A stretch of DNA of 64,000 nucleotides from Candidatus Paceibacterota bacterium (GTDB taxonomy: Bacteria; Verrucomicrobiota; Verrucomicrobiia; Limisphaerales; UBA8199): the NCBI GenBank assembly GCA_035452965.1, contig DAOTCE010000002.1, positions 426,790 to 490,789 on the forward strand. The letters are read 5' to 3'. The stretch's first letter is position 1. Each line of letters starts with the position of its first letter. The notes beneath the pieces are model-generated. The model ran no database searches. It had not been told where the DNA came from and was given only the letters and a program-made list of their open reading frames with translations. Both the position numbers and the translations under genes were made by a program. This document shows, piece by piece, positions 19,401-26,574 of this stretch.

Positions 19401-19727
19401 GCGGCTGAGCGGGACCACCTCGCCCAGGTCCACCTGCCACCAGGGATTGGGTTCCTGGCCGGTGTGGAAGGCGTATTTGCCGTCCTTGATGCCGTCGCAG
19501 CCGCCGCGCGCGTCGGTCTCCGTCGTAACGGTGCCGGGCGCGCCGGCTTCAATCGCCTTGGCCTGCCGGAGCCAATCCTCTTCGACCTGCTGGCGAAACG
19601 CCTGGCCGTTGAGCGCCTCGTCGCGCGGTCGGGAGGCGGAGGGAACCGGGGCCAGACTCCCTAACGCGAGCGCGGGCCAGAGGAAGCCAAGCTGGACGAG
19701 CCGAGCCATAGGCGAAGTGAACTTCAT
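16494..19727 (-). CDS. HzsA-like multihaem protein with discoidin domain
   Basis: The 1077-residue exported protein has a signal peptide (ARLVQLGFLWPALALG). A discoidin/F5-8C-type domain lies at about residues 70-180 (PWWQVDLGEVVPLSRLVVF). A TolB/PD40-type propeller follows at about 400-620 (DLDPTYAPNGDIVFVSERCG, DGSGIRRLSVNKDGDYLPH). A C-terminal region holds three c-type haem motifs: CAGCH near 802, CVSCH near 854 and CAACH near 997. The domain order resembles the alpha subunit of hydrazine synthase and its many relatives in Planctomycetota and Verrucomicrobiota. Most of those are outside anammox bacteria and of unknown function. It is probably a periplasmic redox or sugar-binding protein. 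No other hydrazine synthase subunit is in view, so hydrazine chemistry should not be assumed. Confidence 0.82.
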   Translation of the reverse strand: MKFTSPMARLVQLGFLWPALALGSLAPVPSASRPRDEALNGQAFRQQVEEDWLRQAKAIEAGAPGTVTTETDARGGCDGIKDGKYAFHTGQEPNPWWQVDLGEVVPLSRLVVFNRLDYAPGLHNADNLRILTSEDGSHWTPRHEIKGQHFGGISGAPPLEVRFKDGEVRGRFVRLQIPSAAPIFFHLDEIEVHGPAAPERNLALHRPANQSSLSPWSTAKSLRPPDAPPEYPTAGFIERGRKLAADLRQAGVDCAPALQELDAAAQRLQALSEDAPDEARRALYLQVRRLVRGLVFANPVLDFDRLLFVKRFTQETYPDVCLNHMPWCSRPGGDLCILAAPPGRKLSAALGAPGDSPLQLRSILNRALGPGHVHGMDLWWDGSRVVFGYARKPADEPPEGWLDRARSYHFRRTVEPTHIFEIGVDGQNLRQLTSGEWSDLDPTYAPNGDIVFVSERCGTSLQCNEYDKDETSCNLYVMKPDGSGIRRLSVNKDGDYLPHTLDDGSIGYLRWEYHERSWAFIQSIWTIRPDGTGADAIFKQHFVNPWALEDVRSIPGSKKLVCVAAGHHTLAVGPVVVVDLTLGINEPKGMSIVTPDVKPTEGGMDGVRVPEGGTQDCGGLYSTPWALSEKCFLASYTYSNKETDAKGYALYVIDVFGNKELIHRDPAISCFIPMPLRARPCPPVLPELVDLSQDHATCVISDVGFGSEDVASRIRYVRIAEPIGWPYDNRLGGQRYGEKGPQLINWTPIRILGDVPVESDGSAHFQVPADTAVYFQLLDENRMELRRMRSFISFQPGEQRACAGCHETRGVAPRLTPPSLAASRPPRALIPPPWGDRPVSFLRDVQPILDRHCVSCHAGLKPAAGLDFAGGLTDWSRQYEQWWGLVPGYGFNRAFETILNAKLVATAEPNLQDASITPALAYGAHQSKLFHALQAEPHRQRVQLDPNERLRLTMWMDANAPYHDRFVNKRADQKAYDLAADKTLARQLTAIHERRCAACHKASDVTRLDWIDPRQPERPLFLRAPLGKSAGGTQACSELVYKDTSDPDYQSVRELLRAAADKAWASPRRDLQTLAGK

Positions 19728-19896
19728 AGCTTCAAATTGGCAGTCTCGACCGCCGGCTTGCGAGCATGGGGCGGTGTCTCCCCTGCCCTGACTGGAACGT
19801 CACGCAGGACCAGCACCAACGCCGCAAGCGCAAGCCTGAAATGCACAGGACCTCGTTAACGGTTCTCGGCGGGAATATCAAACAGAGAAATCGCCT

Positions 19897-20724
19897 TTAT
19901 CGGCAGCCCAGCAGCGCGCGAACCTGGGTGCCGATATCAGCGTTCCTCATGAGTGACTCACCCACAAGGATGGCTTGCGCGCCGCACCTGGCCAACCGTT
20001 CGACATCGGCGCGGGTGTGGATGCCGCTTTCGGCTACCAATAGTGGTGTGGGGCGAAGCGTGTGTGGTGAACCGCGCAATGCCGCCGCCAAACGCTCGGT
20101 GGTGGCCAAGTCCACCTTGAATGTCTTCAGGTTGCGGTTATTCACGCCGATCAACTGCGCCCCCGCGGAGAGCGCCCGGTCCAACTCGGCTTCATCATGG
20201 GCCTCGACCAGCGCCGCCAGGCCGGCTTCCGCCGCCAACGCATGGAACCGCCGCAACTGCGCATCGTCCAGGATCGCCACGATCAACAAAATCGCGTCGG
20301 CGCCCCACTCGACCGCCTCCAGAATTTGCCGTTCATCAATGATGAAATCCTTGCGCAGCAGCGGGAGGTTCACCGCCGCGCGGATTCGCTTCAGGTACTC
20401 CAGCGAACCCTGGAAGAACTTCTCGTCGGTCAGCACCGAGAGGCAACTGGCGCCGGCCGACTCGTATTCCCTGGCAATTCCGACGGGGTCAAAATCAGGG
20501 CGAATCACGCCGGCGGACGGAGAGGCTTTCTTGACCTCGGCAATGAGCGCGACCGAGCCTGGCTTAGGTATCCGGAGCGCGCCGGCGAAGTCCCGGCGCC
20601 CGCCCCGCGCGCACAGCGCGGCTTTCAGGTCGGCAACGGAAACCGGGCGCTGCGGCAGTCGCGCCACCTCGCGCTTCTTCTCCTCAACAATGCGATCAAG
20701 GATGGTCACAACCTCAGGAATCAA
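19897..20724 (-). CDS. trpC: Indole-3-glycerol phosphate synthase
   Basis: The 275-residue TIM-barrel enzyme has all hallmark motifs. LIAEVKKASPSAGVI carries the catalytic Lys. DEKFFQGSLEYL, LRKDFIIDERQILEA with the second Lys, LVEAHDEAELDRAL and IGVNNRNLKTFKVDL follow. It closes the pyrrole ring of tryptophan from CdRP in the cytosol. The length fits a monofunctional TrpC. No other trp gene is adjacent, so the pathway is scattered. The next gene upstream on the same strand is prfB, about 75 bases away, and the two may share a transcript. Confidence 0.95.
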   Translation of the reverse strand: MIPEVVTILDRIVEEKKREVARLPQRPVSVADLKAALCARGGRRDFAGALRIPKPGSVALIAEVKKASPSAGVIRPDFDPVGIAREYESAGASCLSVLTDEKFFQGSLEYLKRIRAAVNLPLLRKDFIIDERQILEAVEWGADAILLIVAILDDAQLRRFHALAAEAGLAALVEAHDEAELDRALSAGAQLIGVNNRNLKTFKVDLATTERLAAALRGSPHTLRPTPLLVAESGIHTRADVERLARCGAQAILVGESLMRNADIGTQVRALLGCR

Positions 20725-20799
20725 GGTCAGATGCCCAATGCCGCGCGCTCACGGCGGACGCCAGCGCCTGTGCGTCTTTCGGTCTTTGGCGGCCGGATA

Positions 20800-21946
20800 C
20801 TAGTCCTCCTCATCCTTGACGCCCTGCATTCGCTTCGTGGGGCAGCCGGCGCGCAACCAGGCGCTGACGAACGGGTCCAGGTCGCCGTCCATGACCCCCT
20901 GCACGTTGCTGGTTTCGACGCCGGTGCGCAGGTCTTTGACCATTCGGTAGGGCTGGAAGACGTAGCTGCGGATCTGGTTGCCCCACGAGATGCTGCCTTT
21001 CTCGCCGTAGAAGCGTTCCATCTCCGCCTTTTGCGCGTCAACACGCTGAGCGTAAATGCGCGACAGCAGGAGCTTCATGGCCGCGGCGCGGTTTTGGTGC
21101 TGGGAACGCTGGCTCTGCGAAGCAACCACCAGGCCGGTCGGGATGTGCGTGATGCGCACCGCGGTCTCGACCTTGTTCACGTTCTGGCCGCCCTTGCCGC
21201 CCGAACGGAAGGTGTCCACCTGGAACTCATTCGGCGGAATCACAATATCCGAGGAGGCCTCCTCGATTTCGGCGATTACATCCACACTGGCGAAGCTGGT
21301 GTGCCGGCGTTTGTTCGCATCGAACGGCGAGATGCGCACCAGGCGGTGCACGCCGCGTTCGGCCTTGCAGTAGCCGTAAGCATTCTCCCCGCTGATGATC
21401 ATAGTCGCGCTCTTGATGCCCGCGGCCTCGCCGGAGAGCATGTCCGTCACCTCGACCTGCCAGCCGCGGGTTTCGGCCCAGCGCTGGTACATGCGCAGGA
21501 GCATGTTCGCCCAATCGCACGATTCGGTGCCGCCCGCGCCGGCGTTGATGCCCATGATGCAATTGCTCTTATCGTGGCGGCCGCCGAGAAAGACCTTCAG
21601 TTCCAGGGTATCCAGCGCCTTGAAGAACCCGGCGAGGTCGTGTTCGAGCTCCTGGAGTATTCGGGGCTGCGCGGCATCGGGCTCCGCCTCGCCCAACTCC
21701 ACCATGACGTGGAAGTCCTCCAGTTGCTTCTCCGCCTTGAGGAGCGGTTCGGTCTTGTTGCGGAGGGAGTTGCTCTCGTCTATGACCTTCTGGGCCTGCT
21801 CGCGGCTATTCCAGAAGTTCTCTGCCGCCATCAGGGCGTTAATCTCGCCCAGGCGTGCCTGCGCGCCGGGCACGTCAAAGAAACCTCCGCAGATGGGCCA
21901 ATTTGTCGGCGGCAGCCGCCAGCTCGGCTTTGATGGTGTCGAACAT
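20800..21946 (-). CDS. prfB: Peptide chain release factor 2 (programmed +1 frameshift)
   Basis: RF2 reads UGA and UAA stop codons. The anticodon-like SPF tripeptide is in LVRISPFDANKRRHTSFASV, and the catalytic GGQ is in RSGGKGGQNVNKVETAV. The start is the ATG at 21946. Twenty-three codons (beginning MFDTIKAELAAAADKLAHL) run to an in-frame TGA at 21877-21875, and the protein continues in the +1 frame from GAC at 21876, giving about 381 residues. The downstream frame is also open further upstream by chance, but those residues (Arg/Trp/Cys-rich) do not look like RF2, whereas the short upstream frame does. Synthesis is thus expected to be autoregulated by RF2 level. Confidence 0.92.
21874..21888 (-). 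promoter_or_regulatory. prfB programmed +1 frameshift signal
   Basis: Read on the minus strand: internal Shine-Dalgarno GGAGG (21888-21884), a three-base spacer TTT, slippery CTT, then TGA C. This is the same layout as the classic prfB site (CUU UGA C with a Shine-Dalgarno three bases upstream). Low RF2 lets the ribosome slip from CUU to UUU and continue with GAC. Confidence 0.92.
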
Positions 21947-22105
21947 TTCCAGCAGATTAGTTCGCGACGGGACTGCTGGCAAGTTGAAGTGGGGCGCAGG
22001 CGCATCCGCTTCGGGCCCATCGGCCAGAGGGCCTGTTTCATGACCTGCCGTTCCACAGGCTTTTCAGTCTTGAACCAGGAGTGGTAAACCCGGAGATTGG
22101 CGGGG

Positions 22106-22918
22106 ATGAAATTCTCCATTTGCAACGAGATCTACAAGGACTGGAAAATCGAGGATACCCTGGCCCATGCCGCAAAGCTCGGTTACGCGGCAGTTGAGAT
22201 CGCCCCCTTTACCCTGGCAAACTCGGTAACGGACATTCCCGCAGGCGTGCGGCGGAAGATTCGCGAGACCGCCGCGTTGCATGGCATTGAGATCGCGGGC
22301 ATCCATTGGGTGCTGGTGAAGCCCGAGGGGCTCTACGTCAACCACCCGGACGCCAGCCTGCGCGCGCGCACGGCGAATTACTTCTGCGACCTCGTCGAAT
22401 TCTGCGCCGATATTGGCGGCAAGGTGATGGTGGTCGGCTCGCCGAAACAGCGCAACGTGCTGCCGGAGGTGACCCGCGAGCAGGCGTGGGACTGGGCGGC
22501 GGCGACGTTCCGGGACGCGGTCGCGCGGGCCGAACAGCGGGGCGTGACGATCTGCTTCGAGCCGCTGGGGCCGGCGGAAACCAACTTTGTCAACACCGCC
22601 GCCGAGGCGCTGCGGTTCATCCGGGAAGTGCCTTCGCCCGCCTTCAAGATCATTCTCGACGTAAAGGCGATGTGCTCCGAAGCAAAGCCCATCCCGCAGA
22701 TCATTCGCGAATCGTGGCCGCACTTCGCGCATTTCCACGCGAACGACCGCAACCTCAAAGGACCCGGCTTCGGCGATGTGGATTTCAAGCCGATCGCCGC
22801 CGCATTGAAGGAGGTCGGCTACCAGGGCTTTGTTTCCGTCGAAGTGTTCAACTTCGACGAAGGCGCGGAGGTCATCGCCGCGAAGAGCCTGGAATATTTG
22901 CAGCGGGCATTTGCCTGA
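22106..22918 (+). CDS. Sugar phosphate isomerase/epimerase-like TIM-barrel protein
   Basis: This 270-residue protein belongs to the AP endonuclease family 2 / xylose isomerase-like TIM barrel group. It starts MKFSICNEIYKDWKIEDTLA. Metal-binding-type motifs follow along the barrel: AAVEIAPFTLA, IAGIHWVLVKPEG, VTICFEPLGPAETN, KIILDVKAMCSE, FAHFHANDRNLKGPG and FVSVEVFNFDEGAEV. The ATG at 22106 is preferred over a TTG three codons earlier. Such proteins are often partners of Gfo/Idh/MocA dehydrogenases in inositol or keto-sugar catabolism. Two such dehydrogenases are in the window but not adjacent. It is divergent from prfB and lies 98 bases upstream of menG. Confidence 0.85.
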   Translation: MKFSICNEIYKDWKIEDTLAHAAKLGYAAVEIAPFTLANSVTDIPAGVRRKIRETAALHGIEIAGIHWVLVKPEGLYVNHPDASLRARTANYFCDLVEFCADIGGKVMVVGSPKQRNVLPEVTREQAWDWAAATFRDAVARAEQRGVTICFEPLGPAETNFVNTAAEALRFIREVPSPAFKIILDVKAMCSEAKPIPQIIRESWPHFAHFHANDRNLKGPGFGDVDFKPIAAALKEVGYQGFVSVEVFNFDEGAEVIAAKSLEYLQRAFA

Positions 22919-23016
22919 CCAGAGCCCGTGGCGACTGGGGGGCATGGCGAACAGCCGGCATTCTTAAGTTGATTCCCATCGCGAGGCAAGCCGGCTTGGC
23001 GCAGACTTAGGCACGC

Positions 23017-23820
23017 ATGGCCAGCACATTCTTTGACCCGGGCGACCAGCGCGTGGCGAGGGTGCATGCTCTCTTTTCCCGGATCGCGCCGCGCTACGAC
23101 CTGATCAATGACCTGCAGAGCTTTGGCCTGCACCGGCTTTGGAAGCGGCGCGTGGTCCGTCTGGCCCGCCCGGAGGCCGGGCAGCGCGCGCTGGACCTCT
23201 GCTGCGGCACGGGTGACCTCGCGCTGGCGCTGACCCGGCGCGGCGCGCGGGTGACCGGACTGGATTTCAGCGCGCGCATGCTGGCAGTGGCGGAGAGCAG
23301 GGCCGCCCGCATCCGGCCTCGCGAGCCGTCAGCGCCTCCCCACGCACCACGCACCATGCACCGCGCACCAACCCTTCCCCGCTTCGTCCGCGCCGACGCG
23401 CAGCGCCTTCCTTTTGCGGACGGCTCCTTTGACATTGTCACCGTGGGATATGGTCTGCGCAATCTGGCGGACTGGGAGATTGGGCTGGCCGAGATGCAGC
23501 GTGTGGCGCGTCCCTCCGGCCGGCTGCTGGTGCTGGATTTCGGGAAGCCGGACAACGCTCTCTGGCGCGGTCTTTACTTCAGTTACCTGAAGCTGTTCGT
23601 CCCCGTGCTGGGGCGGATATTCTGCGGCAGCGCCGACGCGTATGCCTATATCCTGGAATCGCTCAAGGCTTATCCGGCTCAGCACGGCGTGGCGGCGGCG
23701 ATGCGGAGGCTGGGGTTGACCCGGGTGAATGTCGTCAACCTGCTGGGGGGCGTGATGAGCATTCACTACGCGGAGAAACGGGGCGGCGGCGAGGTGAAGG
23801 AGAGACAGGAACCGGGCTGA
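23017..23820 (+). CDS. menG: Demethylmenaquinone / ubiquinone C-methyltransferase (UbiE/MenG family)
   Basis: The 267-residue SAM-dependent methyltransferase carries the UbiE/COQ5 signatures: FSRIAPRYDLINDLQSFGLH at the N-terminus, the SAM motif I ALDLCCGTGDLALAL, then FDIVTVGYGLRNLADW, VLDFGKP and a C-terminal VVNLLGGVMSIHYAEK. It methylates the quinone ring in the last steps of menaquinone synthesis. Menaquinone is expected for Verrucomicrobiota, but ubiquinone cannot be excluded from sequence. Between motif I and the RFVRADAQRLPFADGSFD segment is an extra 20-residue His/Pro/Arg-rich insert, encoded by a run of heptanucleotide repeats (23342-23369) not seen in the family. The reading frame stays open. 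Confidence 0.92.
   Translation: MASTFFDPGDQRVARVHALFSRIAPRYDLINDLQSFGLHRLWKRRVVRLARPEAGQRALDLCCGTGDLALALTRRGARVTGLDFSARMLAVAESRAARIRPREPSAPPHAPRTMHRAPTLPRFVRADAQRLPFADGSFDIVTVGYGLRNLADWEIGLAEMQRVARPSGRLLVLDFGKPDNALWRGLYFSYLKLFVPVLGRIFCGSADAYAYILESLKAYPAQHGVAAAMRRLGLTRVNVVNLLGGVMSIHYAEKRGGGEVKERQEPG
23342..23369. repeat. Four heptanucleotide tandem repeats inside menG
   Basis: ACGCACC at 23342-23348 is repeated exactly at 23349-23355, then as ATGCACC and GCGCACC up to 23369. It lies within the non-conserved insert of menG. Seven is not a multiple of three, so gain or loss of a single unit would break the frame. Confidence 0.8.
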
Positions 23821-23920
23821 TTCTCGTGCGTCCCGCTGTGTTGCCGGACCGCTGCTACATTCCCCGCTTCTCCCGTCTCCCTCCTTGCCAAGGCGGAAAC
23901 ACTCAGGCCAGAATGCGCAG

Positions 23921-24406
23921 GTGAACTTGCGCGGGAAGATCATTGCCTGGGAGAAACTGCCGGAATGGCGGGCGGCTTTGCGGGCCGGCGGCCGGCGCCT
24001 GGTAGTTACCAACGGCTGCTTCGACCTGCTCCATGTCGGCCACGTGACTTACCTGGAAACGGCCCGCAACCAGGGCGACGCGCTCCTGGTCGGCGTCAAC
24101 AGCGACGCCGCCGTGTGCCAGTTGAAAGGTCCGGACCGCCCGGTGACACCCGAGAACGAGCGCGCCCTGGTCCTGGCCGCGCTGGAGAGCGTGAATGGAG
24201 TGTGCATCTTCGCGGAGTCCACCGCCACGCGCTTCCTGGCTGCCGCCCAGCCGGACATTTATGTCAAAGGCGGCGATTACACCCTGGACACGCTCAATCA
24301 GGAGGAGCGCCGAATCGTTGAGCGGGCCGGGAGCAAGATTGTGATCCTTCCATTCGTGCCCGGCAAATCCACGACGGCGCTGCTCCAGAAGATCAAGCGG
24401 TTGTAA
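23921..24406 (+). CDS. rfaE2: D-beta-D-heptose 1-phosphate adenylyltransferase (HldE C-terminal type)
   Basis: This is a cytidylyltransferase-fold protein of about 160 residues that activates heptose-1-phosphate as ADP-heptose for LPS core. Motifs are VVTNGCFDLLHVGHVTYLE (the nucleotide-binding GCFDxxHxGH), LLVGVNSDAAVCQLKGPDRP, YVKGGDYTLDTLN and a C-terminal ILPFVPGKSTTALLQKIKRL. It corresponds to the C-terminal half of Escherichia coli HldE as a stand-alone enzyme. The GTG at 23921 gives the usual short lead-in before the nucleotide motif. A TTG at 23885 is a longer in-frame alternative, so the start is uncertain. The gene heads a tight run with a heptosyltransferase-like gene (13 bases on) and a GT2 gene. 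Confidence 0.9.
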   Translation: MNLRGKIIAWEKLPEWRAALRAGGRRLVVTNGCFDLLHVGHVTYLETARNQGDALLVGVNSDAAVCQLKGPDRPVTPENERALVLAALESVNGVCIFAESTATRFLAAAQPDIYVKGGDYTLDTLNQEERRIVERAGSKIVILPFVPGKSTTALLQKIKRL

Positions 24407-24419
24407 GGCGGGCCGGGGA

Positions 24420-25484
24420 ATGAAGATTCTGGTTATCTCGCTGGCGGGCATTGGCGACACGCTCTTCGCCACGCCACTCATCCACGAGTTGCGCGCTAAT
24501 TTCCCCGCCGCCAGGCTTGAGGCCCTCGTCCTGTGGACCGGCTCGAAGCACCTGCTGGAGGGGAATCCGCACCTCAACGCGGTGCACCAGAAGAACTTCA
24601 TCGCCGCGAGCAAGGCTGACTCATTGCGCTTCATCTGGCAATTGCGCCGCCAGAACTACGACCTCTCCCTCAACACCCACCCGCAAAGCCGCGTGCACTA
24701 CCGCGCCGTGGCGCGCCTGATCCGTGCGCGCGTCCGCGCCAGCCACCAATACGACAACGCCGGCGCGTGGGACCGCTTCCTGGTCAACCGCACCCTGAGG
24801 CAGGACTATGCCCGCCATGCGGTCGAGAATAACCTGGCGCTGCTGGAAACCGTTGGGGCCCGGCCCTTGCTCCCGCGCCATGAATACGAGGTCTATCTTT
24901 CGCCCGCTGACCGGAATTGGGCCGACGACTTCATCTCGCGGCACGACTGCTCCGGGCGAAAGCTCCTGGGCATTCACGTCGGCTCGGGCGGGACCAAGAA
25001 TCTGCCGCTCCGGCGCTGGCCGCTGGACCACTACCTCGCGCTGCTCAACGAACTGCGCCAGTCGCATCCCGAGTTGCGCGTCCTGCTCTTTGGCGGGCCG
25101 GAAGAGGAGAAGGATCACCAAGTCATCCGCGCGCAAACCAGCGCCGGCCAGGTCCTGATTGCCGAGACCCCCAGCCTGCGCCAGGCCGCTGCCCTGCTCC
25201 AGCGCTGCGAGCTGTTCCTGAGCGTGGACACGGCCCTGATGCACCTCGCGGCCGCCATGAAGGTTCCCAAGCTGGTGGTCATCGAGACCCCCACTTGGAA
25301 CAAGCCGATCGAGCCCTACGGCCATCCCTTTACGCTTATCCCCAACCCCGCTGTCGCCGGCCGGAACCTGGACTATTACCGCTACGACGGACACGGCATT
25401 CGCGGATCCCCAGCGGAGCTGCGCCGCTGCATGACCTCCGTCACGGTGCAGTCCGTCGTGCAAACCCTGCATCGGCTGCTTTGA
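24420..25484 (+). CDS. Glycosyltransferase family 9 (heptosyltransferase-like)
   Basis: The 354-residue protein starts MKILVISLAGIGDTLFATPL, the typical GT9 N-terminus. It has the nucleotide-sugar-binding region HVGSGGTKNLPLRRWPLDHY and the C-terminal SVDTALMHLAAAMKVPKLVV followed by IETPTWNKPIEPYG. It probably transfers an ADP-heptose-derived heptose to the LPS inner core at the cytoplasmic face. That fits the ADP-heptose enzyme gene ending 13 bases upstream. The exact acceptor (WaaC, WaaF or WaaQ type) cannot be told. Confidence 0.9.
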   Translation: MKILVISLAGIGDTLFATPLIHELRANFPAARLEALVLWTGSKHLLEGNPHLNAVHQKNFIAASKADSLRFIWQLRRQNYDLSLNTHPQSRVHYRAVARLIRARVRASHQYDNAGAWDRFLVNRTLRQDYARHAVENNLALLETVGARPLLPRHEYEVYLSPADRNWADDFISRHDCSGRKLLGIHVGSGGTKNLPLRRWPLDHYLALLNELRQSHPELRVLLFGGPEEEKDHQVIRAQTSAGQVLIAETPSLRQAAALLQRCELFLSVDTALMHLAAAMKVPKLVVIETPTWNKPIEPYGHPFTLIPNPAVAGRNLDYYRYDGHGIRGSPAELRRCMTSVTVQSVVQTLHRLL

Positions 25485-25488
25485 CACG

Positions 25489-26556
25489 ATGAGCCTGGCT
25501 CAATCCCCATCCGGCCGCCCGGCGCCGCCCCTCTCGGTCATCATTCTCAACTACAACGGCGCGCCCTGGATCGAGCGCTGCCTGAGTTCGCTCCGTGCCC
25601 AGACCGTCTTCGACCAAATCGAGGTCATTCTGGCCGACAACGCCTCCAGCGACGATTCGGAGCGCGTCGCCCGGCCCATCGTCGAGAGCTGGCCGGGCGG
25701 GGTCTTCATCCAGCACGGCCGGAATCTCGGCTACTGTGAAGGCAACAACCGTGCCGCCGCCGGGGCGCGCGGCCAGTACCTCCTTTTTCTCAACAACGAC
25801 ACCTGGCTGGAGCCGCATTGCCTGGAGCACCTGCTGGCCGAAGTCCAGAAGACCGGCGCCGCGGCCGCCGCGCCCCTCATCCTTAACTACGAGGACGACA
25901 GCTTTCAGTCGGCCGGCGCGTTCGGCTTCGATGTTTTTGGCCTTGCCTCGACGCGCGCGCCGACGGCGGAAACGCGCGAGGTGTTGATGCCGGAAGGCTG
26001 CGCCTATCTCATCCGGCGAACTCTGTTCCACGAGCTGGGCGGCTTCGACCCGGAGTTCTTCATGTTCGCCGATGAATTCGATTTGTCGTGGCGGGTGTGG
26101 ATTTCCGGGCACCGGGCGATCGCGGCGCCGTCGGCCGGGCTGCACCATCGCGGTGCGGCGCAGGTGAATCCTGCCGGCGGCGGCGCGACAGTGGAATTCC
26201 GCACCAGCGACACCAAGCGCTATTACGCCAACCGCAACAGCCTGCTGGTGCTGCTGAAGAATGCGCACGGCATCCTGTTGCTGATGGTCCCCTTGCAGCT
26301 CGGACTGCTTGGCCTCGAGGCAATCGTCAGCCTGGCGTTGGTCCGCCGCTTGAGCTTCGTCAAACGCGCATACCTGGACGCCGTGGCCGGCTGCTGGCGG
26401 CTGCGCGCGCACATCCGTGCCGAACGCCAGCGCATCCGGCGGTTCCGGCGCCGGGGCGACTTGTGGATGCTGCGCTTCCTCCGCTGGCGGCTGAACCGCT
26501 GGGATGAGCTGCAGCGAATGCGCCACTTCGGCCCCCCAAAGATAACCCCGCGCTGA
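25489..26556 (+). CDS. Glycosyltransferase family 2
   Basis: The gene starts four bases after the GT9 gene, so it is in the same operon. The 355-residue protein has the GT-A fold start LSVIILNYNGAPWIERCLSS, the nucleotide-binding LADNASSDDSERVA, the DxD-containing LLFLNNDTWLEPHC and the acceptor-side FDPEFFMFADEFDLSWRVW. A hydrophobic segment (GILLLMVPLQLGLLGLEAIV, about residues 263-283) and a very basic C-terminus (RRFRRRGDLWMLRFLRWRLN) suggest membrane association. It resembles rhamnosyltransferase-type GT2 enzymes for LPS core or O-chain. Sugar and acceptor are unknown. Confidence 0.88.
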   Translation: MSLAQSPSGRPAPPLSVIILNYNGAPWIERCLSSLRAQTVFDQIEVILADNASSDDSERVARPIVESWPGGVFIQHGRNLGYCEGNNRAAAGARGQYLLFLNNDTWLEPHCLEHLLAEVQKTGAAAAAPLILNYEDDSFQSAGAFGFDVFGLASTRAPTAETREVLMPEGCAYLIRRTLFHELGGFDPEFFMFADEFDLSWRVWISGHRAIAAPSAGLHHRGAAQVNPAGGGATVEFRTSDTKRYYANRNSLLVLLKNAHGILLLMVPLQLGLLGLEAIVSLALVRRLSFVKRAYLDAVAGCWRLRAHIRAERQRIRRFRRRGDLWMLRFLRWRLNRWDELQRMRHFGPPKITPR

Positions 26557-26574
26557 ACCTCGCCCGGGCTCGTT

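Noticed and set aside
16215..19664. A 1149-codon open frame on the plus strand opposite the HzsA-like gene
   Set aside because: It is antisense to a gene with clear signal peptide, haem and propeller motifs. Its Gly/Ala/Val/Glu-rich translation has no family likeness and is typical of GC-rich complementary strands.
21950..22125. In-frame upstream extension of prfB giving a 441-residue protein
   Set aside because: Residues are Arg/Trp/Cys-rich and unlike RF2, whereas the alternative frame plus the CTT TGA C site reproduces the known RF2 N-terminus and frameshift.
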